From assembly GCF_013373865.1 (NCBI RefSeq), contig NC_050470.1:19492889-19556888 (forward strand): a stretch of DNA of 64,000 nt, given 5' to 3'. The translations under genes and the position numbers were made by a program. Below, in pieces: positions 1 through 11,480 of the stretch. This DNA comes from Monomorium pharaonis. Lineage: Eukaryota > Arthropoda > Insecta > Hymenoptera > Formicidae. The notes under the pieces were generated by a model. The model ran no database searches. It worked only from the letters and a program-made list of their open reading frames with translations, and was not told the DNA's origin. How positions within the stretch are numbered: position 1 is the stretch's first letter; the number at the start of each line of letters is the position of its first letter.

Positions 1-380
1 ACGGTAAAGGACTTTTCTGTTCAGCTTAATGCGTTCTACCTGCTTATAAAGATTGCATAAATCTTTACGAAACACACTGTGTGTGTATATATATATATAT
101 TTATTTATTTATAATACAGATTGATATTATAATTATAATTAAAGTTATATATAAATTATAGACACTAATAAAATTTGAAAATATTACATATATACATATA
201 TATATCTTGGAATATTTTTGGAATATTGTCGGCTATAATTATAACATTTACATGCAAATTCAGTTTTTAATATATAATCATACATTTCTAAAAATGTAAA
301 AATATAATACATACGAATCATTTAATAATTTCTATATATTTGTAGAAATGATAAAAATTAAGAACGGACATGAACGACCT
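1..380. other. AT-rich sequence without a gene
   Basis: Low-complexity AT-rich DNA with a short TA run near 88-100. I see no open frame, RNA gene or bounded repeat in it. Confidence 0.6.
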
Positions 381-505
381 TAGCAAACACAGAACATTGC
401 AGCAACATTGCGACAATTTTATAATATTACTGTAATATTGCTGCAATGTCACAACATTGCCACAATGTTGCTGCTATGTTTTGTGTTTACTGGGACTCAT
501 TGTAT
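381..505. repeat. Short periodic repeat built on CAACATTG / AATATTGC
   Basis: About 120 bp made of repeated, self-complementary variants of CAACATTGC and AATATTACTG, so it can fold back on itself. It resembles the periodic body at 14290-14525. Ends are unclear; the right side reads TTTACTGGGA, a weak echo of the CCCAG-type ends seen elsewhere in the window. Confidence 0.45.
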
Positions 506-595
506 AAGGGTTCGGAAAATCCTCGTGTGTACTGAGATAATAATTAAGACTGTTTTAATAATTAAAAATCGACAATATGAATACGGCTCAAGACC

Positions 596-730
596 GGATA
601 TCCTATAGACGTCCAAATATTGATGGATGTCTGACATCGGACATACGATGGACGTCCATTTCATGTCCATGGACGTGTGGACGCAAAATGGACACAAGTG
701 AACGTCCATAGGATGTCCTGTGCTGTCTAG
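596..730. repeat. Palindromic GGACGTCC-period element
   Basis: The ends are inverted copies (GGATATCCTATAGACGTCC against the complement of GAACGTCCATAGGATGTCC). The interior repeats GGACGTCCAT and GGACAT variants. The right edge reads CTGTGCTGTCTAG, matching the CTGTGCTATCTGGG end of other periodic elements here. No coding capacity. Confidence 0.55.
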
Positions 731-993
731 ATAAACATGATTCGAATAAATTACAAAAAAAAGATTAACTGCAGTCTCTGTGGTATTCCAAATCTAAAGG
801 ACGTATTAAAATTACGTTTTATAAATATATTTGTTTCATCGTTAGCCTTTCACTTTCAATGACGTCATACATACATCATCAAATTAAACTATTCTGAACC
901 CACTCATTTTGCCACATGCTTTTTCATGGTATTCTTTATTTATTGGTTCCGCTACAAGTGTGTTGGCATCACTGAAATATACCTGTACTGGAA

Positions 994-1140
994 TGGGCAC
1001 TGACGGGAGCGTCCAGAAGGGCCACGTTCGAATTAACCACAGCCATTCACAGGTAATTGCTGCTATAGATTTTTTTCTTGTATGCACCAATTAGAACATT
1101 GTATTTTAAATTATCCAATTGACGGACGTGAGCATTCTGG
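994..1140. repeat. Dispersed repeat shared with 6124-6262, with a GGGAGCGTCC stub
   Basis: The stretch from about 1035 to 1130 matches 6160-6262 (shared words include TTCACAGGT, ATTGCTGCTA and ATTTTAAATTA), so this is a dispersed repeat. Immediately left, at about 1003-1035, are GGGAGCGTCC and GGGCCACGTTCGAA. These are the end and the arm unit of the foldback elements at 16602-17096 and 34612-35012, which suggests a truncated stub of that family. Confidence 0.5.
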
Positions 1141-1464
1141 TGCCACCCGGCACTAACTAGTCTGAGACGACCCGAGAAAGAGCCACAGGTTAGGGCTTTC
1201 TATCCTTCTTATACAGTCACGTCTAAGAGTCATGACTGTACTGTTTAGTGATAATAATAATAAAGAATAATAAGATTTTATTATTCGATTAATTTTTGCC
1301 TGCCTGTCGTGTTATATTGTTATATTGTGTGCATGTGTAAGCGAGACAACAAGCCCTGATGATACTGTGTCGGTCTCAAGCTCATGAGCCACCAATGTAC
1401 GCGGCATCGTAATGCTCATTATAGTATAGGTGTATTTCAATGGTTGGCACATACATGCAGAGGC

Positions 1465-1716
1465 GACAGTGTTGCTGATCGGGCCGGATTTCTTGCGCAT
1501 GCGTAGTATCACTCATATTATTTTATTTATAACATATTTATATATATATATATATTTATTTGCGTATTTAATATTTTTCTAACATATTTTTAACAATTAT
1601 TAAATATTTTTGTTGGAACGACTAATTAGTACTTCTTTTTATTCAAGTAAAATGTAACGTTTATCGCGCATGCGCGAGAAAACTCCAGAAAACCCGGTCC
1701 GATTAGTAACACTGTC
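1465..1716. mobile_element. MITE with 4-bp AGGC duplication and GCGCATGCGC motifs
   Basis: Terminal inverted repeats start GACAGTGTTGCTGATCGG on the left and are matched on the right by CCGATTAGTAACACTGTC. AGGC flanks both sides (1461-1464 and 1717-1720), consistent with a 4-bp target duplication. Both arms carry a GCGCATGCG core; the right arm has the fully symmetric CGCGCATGCGCG at 1665-1676. No ORF. Superfamily not assigned. Confidence 0.7.
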
Positions 1717-2280
1717 AGGCGGTACTTCTTAACCCATTACTCCATACGTAAGAATTTTTTTGTATATACTTTTCAGATCTATATGTTTGACGCGAATTAA
1801 CAGTTTAATGATAGAATATAAAGATAAAGATTAAATCGTCTAGTGATAAAAGTCTATGGATACAGTAAGTCATGTTATAGCACCATCGACATATAGGTTA
1901 TGTTCCGAATTTCACTGTTAGTATTGACAATTTATAATTTATGCTACTTAAATATTCAATATTGTTAGTGAATTCGAAACGCATCCATAGAATGGACTAA
2001 GCATCGTAATAGATGGTCTGACGCCCACTATAGAAAGAGAAATACTACATAAAACCTACATTTGTCTTTTTTCTAACATCTCAATGGTCATTTTGTCTTT
2101 CTTATGTTTATGTATAATACGAATAGCTGGAATGTTTCTCTCGGTGCGTTCTTATTCGTATAATTTTAAAAATTAATATCCCGATTATTATTGCGGAACT
2201 ATTGCAAAACGATATAGGACTTTTGTGTCTATTTCAATTTCTTCTATATCTTTTCATGAGCAGTGGTTATACTCTGTTTT

Positions 2281-2350
2281 AAACACACGCGCGCACGCAC
2301 ACGCACACACACACACATACATATACGCGTGTATGCGTGCTCGCGTGTGT
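2281..2350. repeat. CA/CG dinucleotide microsatellite
   Basis: Mixed (CG)n, (CA)n and (GT)n run ending in a poly-A stretch. No inverted arms are evident around it. Confidence 0.8.
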
Positions 2351-3970
2351 AAAAAAAAAAACAATTTGATAATAACACAACTTACACATCTGCGCGTTCT
2401 GATTTTATATTTTAATGGCAAATAGTCTTAAACGCTGTAATACTCTATAATTAATATGAAATAAATATATATTAATATGTATTTAATTTGTTACTTCAAT
2501 AAAATATAAACATTTCTGTAAAATACAATGCAATATTTAATTTAATTAAAATCAAATTTACTTTCTGTATCTAACAGAGGATGAGTAAATATTAACTCTT
2601 CTACACAGAGAACGCTTGTAACTGTATCGGGAAGATAAATATAAGATTTATATTAGATAGATTCACATATTTTTAAATCTTTAATTTTCTTTCAAGGAGG
2701 GCTCTCAATTTTAAGGATTTTTTTAAGTTATAAAATATGAACAAAATTATCAATAAAATTATATAATTAAATTTTTTACATTTTAACAAGAATCAAAATG
2801 TAAAAATAACATTACAATTGAAAATTATTTTAAATCAGATGAAGTGCTTCTAATAAATTTGAATGCTGAAAACGATGTTGTAAACTCAATTTTATCAATA
2901 CATCAAATTTTAAAAATAATTGATGTATAATATGTAAAAAATAGCTTTTATGTCAAAAATTTCTTGTTAAAAAATGTACTTCGTTTAAAAATTTCGGTTA
3001 GATAACATAATTGTAATGTTCATTCTCTATAAAATATATTTTTTAATTTCAATATCTCGCCTATGGAGTATATATTATATATGTTTATAATTTGTAATTT
3101 AGGGTTATTGATACACATATATTGTACTTTATTATTTTATGTTTTACTAAATGTATATTGACATATATGGTACGTATAGAGTCTAGTTTCATTTGCATAT
3201 TTTCGAACATTTTGAAACAAATGCATTTTCGAAAAAAAATTTTCTAGGCAAAAATTGTGTGATTTAAAAGAGAATAAATAATAGTACAATCAATTTTAAA
3301 ATAAATTTTTTTCCAAAATATCTTAAAATACGTAGCTCAAGATCGTTCCTACATGAGAACTTTTAAACTTTTCATAGCATTGTTTAAAAAATGTATTTTA
3401 TAGGGGATAAATAATATATTTATGATATCTTATTAAAATGTTCAGATAACGTTAACTTTATTTACAAAAAATCTCAAACATCACATAAAAGCCTTTTTTC
3501 ATACATTAAATCTCAATTATTTTAAAAACCTGACGTGTTGGTAAAATTTGATTTTCAGTACTTAAAAATTAAAAAAAAAACATCTCTTCTGATTTAAAAT
3601 AAAAAAATGTAAACTAATGTAATTTATATTCCATAAAATCAATTTTGAAAATCCAAGATGGCAACATCTGTGATCTTTGTGTTTCCGATAAAGTAATAAA
3701 ATATTTATTAACATAAAGCATCGGCATCAATCGCATCGATGTATTTAATGCATATTCATGAAATGCTGAAATTATCATAGTATGTACATGTTTACAAATA
3801 AAGACAGTAATATTGGTATCCTATAGAAACAATCGTGTAATATTGAACATTCTTTTCTCATTATTTCTTTTACCCTTCTTTTCCTCTTTCTCTTTAATCT
3901 AAAATATTCATCATATTTAAAGAAAGAAAAGAAGTCTTTAGCTCAGAACAGAAGTCTTTTAACATGTGGC
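2351..3970. other. AT-rich region with no recognisable gene
   Basis: Very AT-rich sequence with stops in all frames and no bounded inverted repeat that I can identify. 1740-2280 to its left is likewise empty. Confidence 0.55.
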
Positions 3971-3974
3971 TTAA

Positions 3975-5281
3975 AGGCACTGAAGAGTCAGATTGTTCAA
4001 AAATCGTACTTTTTGACCATTTTTTAAATAAATTGAATAAATGTATAAAAGTAAAGTTTTAAGGAAAAAAAATATATATATTTATATACATAGAGCAAAA
4101 TAAAATTTTATTTTCAAAAAGTTATATAAATGTGCGATATTTATATAGGGCATCTGGTAATAATTATATCATCTCTTGTAAACAAGTAGAGTGGAGTGAA
4201 TCGGAAAGTGCTATGAGAGGTGTCACGCTTTTAGATGATCCTCGAAGGCGATACGTCCTATGGCAAAATGGACATGAACTACAATAATGTCCATGTTCTT
4301 AATAAGAAGAACCAGCAAAAACAAGAAAGAAAGTAATAAGAGTGAGCGAATTGACAATAAGAGCCCAACAAAATAAAGTTAAGAATCTAGATATTGACAA
4401 TGTTCATCCACTTTATCAGAATCTTATACTATTTTGTGACTTTACAATAAAGAGTTAATAAGACATTAATTACTAAAATTGCCAAATCTGTCTGGCTTAT
4501 CGTCGGTAAATAGAAAATGCATAGCAAATTATAACCGCTCAGCGATTGTTGTTACTATGTGTGTGGAAAGATTGTGTGTTCCTGCACACTAGACGCGGAA
4601 ACGCTTGCCGAGTAGCAAGATGCAATATGAGTTAGCCAAAAAAATATTAAGTTTTACCAGATAATATCTCAAAGACCACGTTTAGATCTAGATTCTGCAT
4701 CCTGACAGAAACTTTTTTTGTTAAAAACTTCGGACCTGGCGTGATCGATGTTACATAGAATGGTTTACTATATGAGTGTGCGTGCGCGCGCGCGTGTGAG
4801 TGTATGTTCCGTTTCTCTTGCAATGATACTTCTCTCGATAATTCAATTTTTGCTAAAAATTTTCAGTTTTTTATCTAGTTTTCAAAAAATAGATCAAATA
4901 TAAACTAACAAAATGACAACTATTAATAACAAAAAAATCAAAATTATTTTAGCAAAAAAATTGAATTTTTAACTACTACTTTATTCATTTTTATTTAATT
5001 TATTTTATAAAAGTTTATTCAATAACGACAAGCCTTCCAAAATTTTCTAGTTAAAAATTATTATAATTAAACTATTAAGAGATAAGATATCATTACAAAA
5101 TAATTATCTAAAAAAAATATATATATATCTTCAGCTATATAATTATATATTTATTAAAAAATATATATTCTTTTTTTATGTGTTGTATAAATATCCCTTA
5201 AAACGTTACTTTTGTACATTTATTCAATTCGTTACAAAAAACTGTTAAAGATTTTTGGGCAATCTGATTCTCCCAATTCCC
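3975..5281. mobile_element. TTAA-flanked long inverted-repeat element (piggyBac-like, non-autonomous)
   Basis: TTAA lies at 3971-3974 and 5282-5285. The left arm (about 3975-4130) is matched in inverse orientation by 5150-5281: both read GAGARTCAGATTG near the end and share a stretch around AATTGAATAAATGTA. Tips are AGGCACTGAAGAG and GGGAATTGGGAG after TTAA, comparable with the element at 21310-22206. The interior has no transposase and includes a CG/GT microsatellite near 4780. The superfamily rests on the TTAA duplication only. Confidence 0.55.
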
Positions 5282-5632
5282 TTAAAAAATTTAAGCTATC
5301 GTATTTCAAATAGCGAATTGGTCTACATTAGTGCACATTGGTGGATTAATTTGCTAATAAATACATGCTTATACATAAAAAATTCCTATATCATCACTAT
5401 CTCATAACAGAAACCAATGTAGCAACCCATTACGAGAAAACAAATATCCTATTTTGCATTTGCATGAATTCTCTTTCATCATCTGTTTTCAAATTGTGTC
5501 AAATACTAGTATTTGCAGATTGTTCCCATTATGTAATATACGTATAATAACATGCGAAATTTTGATAACGCTTGGAAAAACAATAAGAAGAAACGACGTA
5601 GCGATATCGGTGCTATTAAGAGGCGATGAAAA

Positions 5633-5873
5633 TTAAATATAGGCAGGAGAGAGGTTTAGAGTAAGGCGGGAAATAACATTATTACGTATCGTTGCACGCG
5701 TCGTTCTTGAGCTTTTGATGATCTGAATGACCATGATGCGACAGTCATGACAGACAACAACGGCGACACCGCGTAAACGTTCCGCCACCATACGCTGCTC
5801 CGCACTCGGTCCGCTTGAAGTGGAGAATGTCTTCGTGGTTGAAAGAGCGGCAGGACTACCTCCTTTGTAATTT
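5633..5873 (-). CDS. Candidate host-gene exon, unknown product (79 codons plus stop)
   Basis: Read on the minus strand, an AT-rich tract ends in a good splice acceptor (TTTATTTTGCAG) at 5874-5875. The following 180 bases are clearly more GC-rich than the flanks. Taken with one base completing the previous codon, the frame is open for 79 codons to a TAA at 5633-5635. It starts NYKGGSPAALS and includes AEQRMVAERLRG. This phase matches the donor of the exon-like segment at 44767-45044. A second, offset frame is open for 100 codons from an ATG at 5958, but it ignores the splice signal. A donor at CGATAC/GTAATA (about 5689) could end the exon earlier. I do not recognise the protein; function is unknown. 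Confidence 0.33.
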
Positions 5874-6123
5874 CTGCAAAATAAATAATTAAAATTATAT
5901 CAAATAAAATATAAAACACATAACATATCTTGAGGGCCACAGCACAGACATAACGCATAATGCATAATGCATAAGAAAATTAACCATTCAGAGGATTTTA
6001 TTTCTATCCTAAGGAGGGAAACAGACGATTCTAATTGATTGATTTTTTTATGCATTATGCAAAAGTCTATGCTGCGGTCTTAAATGTTTGGCAGTCGCTC
6101 AAAATAGGTTATAGATCAATTTG

Positions 6124-6262
6124 CCAGGTATGTACCAAGGGGAATGCCCCATTTGATCGCATTGCAAATGATCACAGTCGTTCACAGGTGATTGCTGCTA
6201 GTTTTTCTCTTGTATCCACCGATTAGAATATTTTATTTTAAATTAGTCAATTGCTGACGTGG
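6124..6262. repeat. Second copy of the repeat at 1035-1140
   Basis: Matches 1035-1130 over about 100 bases with scattered differences (TTCACAGGTGATTGCTGCTA against TTCACAGGTAATTGCTGCTA). The flanks differ, so it is a dispersed repeat rather than a local duplication. Confidence 0.55.
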
Positions 6263-7285
6263 TCATTTGAACCCCATTTGTATCTTGATACAACGCTTGC
6301 GTCGATTTTCTCTTAATCAAAATATTTTATTCAAAGTGCAGATTAATGCCAGTAAAATCAGCTCACAGTCGTTACCAGCAAGACAAAAAACTATAATAAA
6401 ATATCCACTACGCTTGCCTACAATGTACGATGATCATAGCAATTATCTATGTACTGACTGTAGCAGAGATGAATAGAAATGTTAATAATTAGCTAATATA
6501 TTATAATATAGAGAAATATTAATATTTAAATGTTAATTTTTAATGTTTAAATGTTTAATGTTGACAAATAAATACCATTTTTCTATTAAAATCATAAAGA
6601 TATAAAAATATAGCGCGTGAGTTATATACTAGCATATAAGTGACTGCGATAGAGACAGAAAGAAAAAGCTAAACTCCAAAGGCCTCCTCTGTTTTTGTCT
6701 AACTTCAAAACAGTATTCTTGCACATGCGCGATTGAACAAGTATGGAGGGGGCCTTTATTCAGTTCTCTCTTTTTACTCCTCTATCGCTTTTCCGGATTT
6801 CTTACGCACTCTATTCTTAAATCTCTATAATTAAAATACACAATTTTTAATCCTAAAAATGAAGTTCGTTAATCTGCAGAATAAATACCCTTTTTTAAAA
6901 TTGTACTGTATAACTTTTTTCAAAAGAAGCATATTTTTAGAATATCAGATTAAATTTTTAGCCAAAAATATTAAAAACTCAAAGAGTTATGATTCATTTA
7001 AGCAAAACAATTTTTGGGGAAAATTTCTTTTTTCGCAAATTTTTTAAAATATGTTAATAATTTTAACTAAACTTTTAAATCACATAAATTTAAAAATTAA
7101 ATATATTCTATAAAGCTCTAATAATCAAATCAAATTAAATTAAAGAACGGGTAAATGAGCCAATACTAGATGCCGTTGTATTTAATGTATTATGTCTATA
7201 AAAGTTTGAAACAAATAAATAAACGTTTCGATCTGTAATCAGATTATTATCAATATTGACGATACAATCATGAAACGTAGATACT
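6263..7285. other. AT-rich region without a gene
   Basis: Short chance frames only. 6600-6800 is slightly less AT-rich but shows no splice-framed ORF or repeat boundary that I can support. Confidence 0.5.
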
Positions 7286-7289
7286 TAAG

Positions 7290-7424
7290 GCGTAGTCTAC
7301 AATAAAGCCTTAAGCTTTAATCCGTAAGAAATTGACTAATCACAATCGAGTATTTTTATAAAAATCGACTGTAATTGGTCAATTTCTTATGGTTTAAAAC
7401 TTAAATCTTTATTGTAGACTATGC
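7290..7424. mobile_element. Palindromic MITE (GCGTAGTCTACAATAAA ends)
   Basis: Nearly full-length palindrome of about 135 bp. The left arm GCGTAGTCTACAATAAAG is mirrored by CTTTATTGTAGACTATGC, and the arms continue through GTAAGAAATTGACTAATCACA / TGTAATTGGTCAATTTCTTA. Related to the palindrome at 15936-16045. No ORF. Confidence 0.7.
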
Positions 7425-7867
7425 TTGATACAAACATAAACCGTAGATAACACTATCCGACACTATTTTTGTAACACGAATGCGAATAGTCATTTCCGAT
7501 GTATTTTTGCCTGCGAAACACGAATCTGTTCTCAAAAGTTGGCTATCACGTCACAATTTTGAGAAAAATAGCGTTAAAGAAAAATAGCGTAAAGAACTAA
7601 AAATAACGATTTCGAAAGTTTTCAAGACGTTATAATAGCGATAATAAATTTTTTTAACAAATTTCGTTAATATCATTCGAAAATATCAACTTTTAGCTTT
7701 AGAATACACTTTGATACGTTCCGATATGATTTTTTGTTTTTGAAATATAATAATTTAATTTACAGCTCTTTTTCATACATGCAGAGGCACTCACAACCGA
7801 TAGTAAAATTAAATATTATAGTATAATATTGGATAATATAATAATATTAAATCTGAATTAAGAAAGA

Positions 7868-8550
7868 TGTTAGAATAGCTCGCCGAGGAAGGCTCCTTAT
7901 CGCGAGGTGTCAAGTAACATGCCTCGTGCGCTGCCGACCATCGCACCGGTCAACGCACCGGGCATCGCATTGGAAGTTCAGCTTAGCAACGATCATGCCA
8001 CCGGAAATGCATATTTGCGTTTTGACAATTGTTGCTAAGCCTGCGAATATTTCCCGCGCGCCGGATGCGCGCGGTTATAACCATATAATCATGCCGAGGA
8101 CCCATTGCCTCACTATTATACCAAATCCGCGGCACTACTTAAGCTGCTACCGGACAGCGGGCCGCGGGATCAGTGGTAGTCAATCAAGCCAATACATACG
8201 GCCCGCAAGATTAGCATACGAACTCAGAGATCGGGACTTAGTCAACGCATCTCGAGCGAGCAAATGTACAGCGCGCTATCTCAAAGCCGCGCGCCGTATC
8301 TTATCACCTCTGAGTAAAACGACACAGCACCTTCGCCGATCGGAAGTGTAAAGAACTGCCTTGTAACTACAGAGAATAAACACTTCTTTTGTTAATTACT
8401 AATAACAAGTGTGTTGGTGACTCGAGGATCCTGCCAACAAAAGCCTCCTTTCGCGAGTTCCTACTCCTAAGGCAGCAACGAACCCAATAAGATTATTTGT
8501 CGCACCACAAGGTACGACAAAATCATTTTGTTGCACTGCAAGGTACAACA
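7868..8550 (+). mobile_element. Solo LTR-like element (TGTTAG...TACAACA)
   Basis: A GC-rich block bounded by TGTTAGAATAGC and GGTACAACA, with a poly(A) signal AATAAA at 8375-8380 and a TATA-like GTTATAACC near 8070. Its last 170 bp share motif order with the LTR at 43772-44379: AATAAA, GTG(T)GTGAC, CCTTCCTCGCGAG-like, GGCAGCRA, then a TACAACA end. A 31-bp unit (TTGTYGCACYRCAAGG) is duplicated just before the right edge. No target duplication is visible, so edges are approximate. The 141-codon frame inside (7926-8351) looks like chance in GC-rich DNA. Confidence 0.5.
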
Positions 8551-8585
8551 CATGCAAAGGTCATCTTATTCTATCTTAATACTGC

Positions 8586-8623
8586 ATTATATAAGCAGGA
8601 AAGTGCTTTCCTGCTTATATAAT
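8586..8623. repeat. Perfect hairpin, 18-bp arms
   Basis: ATTATATAAGCAGGAAAG is followed by a two-base loop and its exact complement, then short AATATAATAGG iterations. In this eukaryotic context it is probably a MITE tip or template-switch product. Confidence 0.6.
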
Positions 8624-8902
8624 AGGATAATATAATAGGATAATATAATAGGATTATATTAATTAAAAAGTAATATGAAATGATAAAATATAATATGACA
8701 GAAAGATTATAGAGAAAACCGCACTTGGTATTATTCGAGATCAACGAGAAAGAATCTTCTTCTCTTTTTTTCTCTTTCTTTATTTCTTGTTACTATTGCC
8801 TGTTGCCTGGCATTGTGTTTAGACCTTTACCACAAAAATCAGCTATCTCTCTCAAAAGGCTCCGTCTACGTTAGTCTGTGGTGTCAACCGATACCTACCA
8901 TA

Positions 8903-9029
8903 GGGTGTGATCTACTTGATGTTACAGACGCTTCAAAACATTTTATGATTGGCCAATTCGTAAAATTCTTTGTTCCGAATGGTCATTCAAATGCTTCAAA
9001 GCATTTGTAGCGTCAAGTGGATCGCACCC
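8903..9029. mobile_element. Small MITE with 3-bp ATA duplication
   Basis: Inverted ends GGGTGTGATCTACTTGATG and CGTCAAGTGGATCGCACCC enclose a second inverted pair (GCTTCAAAACATTT / AAATGCTTCAAAGC). ATA occurs on both sides (8900-8902, 9030-9032). A three-base duplication with GG-starting ends suggests a Harbinger-like MITE. Confidence 0.65.
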
Positions 9030-9488
9030 ATAGACTTACTAGAATAGACTGCTTATAAAAGTAGTGGGGGTATCCGTCACTCAAAAAAAAAAATGTCTTT
9101 AATATAAGGTTCTATCTCTTTCTAATGCAGAACAGTGGGAAAGTATAGCGACCAATAACGGTGTCGGAGCTTGAGCGTGTTGTCATAGTATGCGTGTCGA
9201 TGTGAGCTTCATGTGAGATGGATGACCAAAACGGATATTTTAGGGTTAGTGAGTCTACATGTAAATAATTTTATTTAAACAATTGAAATAATGGTGTTGA
9301 GTTGCTGCGTATGCGAAATAAAATATAAAAAGGACCTTCCTCGCTGCTACAAAGTTACGCCCACTAGAAAAAGATATATAGCAACCCATATTAACGTAAA
9401 AGTTATCCTTTTCTCAGTGATAGATATCCCCACTACCGTTTTTCCACCTCATAAGCAGTTTATTCTAGTAAGTCTATGATACCTACTA

Positions 9489-9588
9489 AGGCTGCGTTCC
9501 GATAATCACTGTCAGTACTGAAAATCTACAGTTTACGTCACATATACTGTAGATTTTCAGTACTGACAGTAAATATCGGAACGCAGCC
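9489..9588. mobile_element. 100-bp palindromic MITE flanked by TA
   Basis: AGGCTGCGTTCCGATAATC is mirrored by GATATTCGGAACGCAGCC-type sequence on the right, and the inner arms ACTGTCAGTACTGAAAATCT pair almost perfectly. TA sits at 9487-9488 and 9589-9590. Almost the whole element is stem. Confidence 0.7.
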
Positions 9589-9654
9589 TAATATGGATGA
9601 TGAATATGCAGAATATAGATGTCCGGCATGAAGGCAATAAAAAGGTCGTGTAAG

Positions 9655-9779
9655 TGTCAAACATTTTCAAGATCGTTTCAAGTAATGCTTAAGATGCTAA
9701 TACGACTCTGTGATTGGCTGATGGCATCTTAAGTCCTTAAGATAATCTTAAATATAAGACCCAACTATGAATACCAGCC
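9655..9779 (-). mobile_element. 5'-truncated Harbinger-like MITE
   Basis: Matches the right two thirds of the MITE at 42281-42840, including GTGATTGGCTGATGGCATC and the end AACTATGAATACCAGCC. The other end is missing. Confidence 0.6.
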
Positions 9780-9795
9780 TTAAAAGCGGCAACTC

Positions 9796-9880
9796 GTTTT
9801 GCGTAGAAAGTTGCAAACCCATGTAATGCAGAGAATGCTTTGCGCGCGCGCGCACGCACGCACGCGTATTATAAACAAAA
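9796..9880. repeat. Fragment of microsatellite-core foldback element
   Basis: Carries AGTTGCAAAC, TGCAGAGAATGCTTTGCGCG and a CG/CA run. These are the same words that lead into the microsatellite core at 16730-16800 and 49963-50010. No foldback arms remain here. Confidence 0.55.
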
Positions 9881-9930
9881 TAAAGTTCACATGTGTTTGC
9901 AGATTTCCAATACAATGTATAGTCGTGGAC

Positions 9931-10366
9931 AAAATGGTTGTCTGACTTTTTGTGATAAATTTTGGAACCCACCTCATCATGTGTATATATTTATGTGTTA
10001 ATACATTCTTACTTTATTAATATACAAATTGTCGGCAAGAAATGCACTTCTCGGCCGATTTCAGCAAGCGCCGTCTCCCACTATTCCTCTTGCCCCGCGT
10101 GCCGTGCGCGTTGCCTACGAATCGCGTGGTTCGTAGGCCGCGTCAGCGGCACGCGGGGCAAGAGGAATAGTGGGAGGCGGCGCTTGCTGAAATCGGCCGA
10201 GAAGTGCATTTCTTGCCGACATCATATACATGATTCTTATACATGATTTTGCTGTTCTAATAATGCGTCACCGCAAATACCTGTAATGAGAATGTAATGA
10301 CATAAATATATACACATGATGAAGTGAGTTCCAAAACTTATCACAAAAAGTCAGACAACCTTTTTG
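9931..10366. mobile_element. Foldback element interrupted by another palindrome
   Basis: The left arm AAAATGGTTGTCTGACTTTT (from 9931) is matched by AAAAGTCAGACAACC ending near 10360, and the arms stay complementary for roughly 80 bases (CATGTGTATATATTTATGT / ACATAAATATATACACATG). The palindrome at 10030-10221 sits near the centre, so this is one foldback inside another. Confidence 0.65.
10030..10221. mobile_element. GC-rich near-perfect palindrome of 192 bp
   Basis: TGTCGGCAAGAAATGCACTT at the left is exactly mirrored at the right (ends GCATTTCTTGCCGACA). Arms of about 90 bases differ at only a few positions near the loop (CTACGAATCGCGTGGTTCGTAG). It is much more GC-rich than the flanks and has no coding role. 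The high arm identity implies a young insertion or arm conversion. Confidence 0.75.
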
Positions 10367-10394
10367 TTCATAACCATACATAGGTTAGCGAGAA

Positions 10395-10645
10395 TATCTA
10401 GATGCAATCCGTTTGACTGTACGCAAAAGAACTGTGTACAAACGAACTGTGCGCAGAAGAACTGTGCGCAAATGCACTGTTCAATGTAACAAATGTTTAA
10501 TTAACAAAGTTAATAACAAATTTTACATGCATGTGTGCGTGTGTTAGAAATTTTACAAAAATATGTGTTGTGTCCAAAAGGAACTGTGCGCAAATGCAAG
10601 TGTCCAATTATACTGTGTATCATTGAACCACTTCCATTAAGGAGA
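10395..10645. repeat. Degenerate array of ACTGTGCGCAAA
   Basis: Repeated GAACTGTGCGCAAATGCA variants at 10420-10485 and 10585-10610, with a CATGTGTGCGTG patch between. The unit resembles the CTGTGCGCATTTGG unit in the arms of 49790-50352, so it is probably a remnant of that foldback group. Confidence 0.5.
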
Positions 10646-10647
10646 CA

Positions 10648-11480
10648 ATGCAAGAGGAAATGAAAGCTATTAAACAAGAAATGGAAGACTTGCAAAAAAT
10701 AATCCGAGGAGGAATGCAGACATCAGCGAAAAATGTACGCGACAGTGAGGCTACGAAGAAGGAAAATATCATAATCATCAAGCCAAAGATTCAGCAGGAA
10801 AGTGAGACCACTAAAAAAATAATAAAAGAAAAGGTAGATATTAAGAAAATGACAATGCAGATAACAAAGGTACGAAAAGGAAGAGAAGAAACAGTAATTC
10901 TAGGCTGTCAGAAGAGAAGAAATGGATAAATTAAAAGATATAGTACAGTCCAAGCTAGGTAACAATTATAATGTTACAGAATCACTACAAAAGAAGCCGA
11001 AAATAAAAATTGTCAATATTAGCGAGGAAGAAATAGAGTTGGATGATGATGAACTAATAGATACAATCAAGAAACAGAATAGTATGGGTGAATCGTATAG
11101 ACAAGTATAGTAAAGAAAATTTCGAAAAGAAAAAATATGAATGACAGTCAGCCTAGAAGTAAAGGAAAAGAAGGTAGATCTATAATAATTGAAGTAGATA
11201 AAGTAACACATGAATTAATGTTAAAGAAAGAAAAGTTGAATATAGGCTGGAAAAAATATCCTGTGTTCAATCACTTCAGCATAAAGAGATGTTTCAAATG
11301 TTAGGAATTCTATCACATTGCAAAAAACTGTACGAGAGATAAAATGTGTCATAAATGTGCAAGAAAGCATAAAGCAAGTAAATGTAGAGAAAAGCATAAC
11401 AAATGTGTAAATTGTATGTTTAAAATAAAAACATATAGTTTGAAAATAAAGGACGAACATAATGCTCTGGAATGTCTGAC
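10648..11480 (+). pseudogene. LINE ORF1 remnant with CCHC knuckles
   Basis: Starts with a Glu/Lys-rich coiled-coil-like stretch (MQEEMKAIKQEMEDLQK), followed in another frame by a charged segment from 10922. About 11290-11470 encodes cysteine clusters of the form CFKC...HIAKNC, CHKCARKHKASKC and CVNC, typical of nucleic-acid-binding zinc knuckles in LINE ORF1 or gag. A TAG interrupts the first knuckle. The protein would coat the element RNA. Not functional. Confidence 0.6.

Noticed and set aside
5656..5958. 100-codon minus-strand frame starting at 5958
   Set aside because: It runs through an apparent intron end (TTTTGCAG); the offset frame after the acceptor is a better exon candidate.
7926..8351. 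141-codon frame
   Set aside because: Lies in the GC-rich interior of an LTR-like element, with no start context, domain or compositional sign of a protein.
8586..8623. Rho-independent terminator-like hairpin
   Set aside because: No U-tract follows and the context is eukaryotic repeat DNA.
9291..9479. Small frame MVLSCCVCEIKYKKD with a CCxxC start
   Set aside because: Too short and without the spacing of a known zinc-finger domain; no splice or repeat support.
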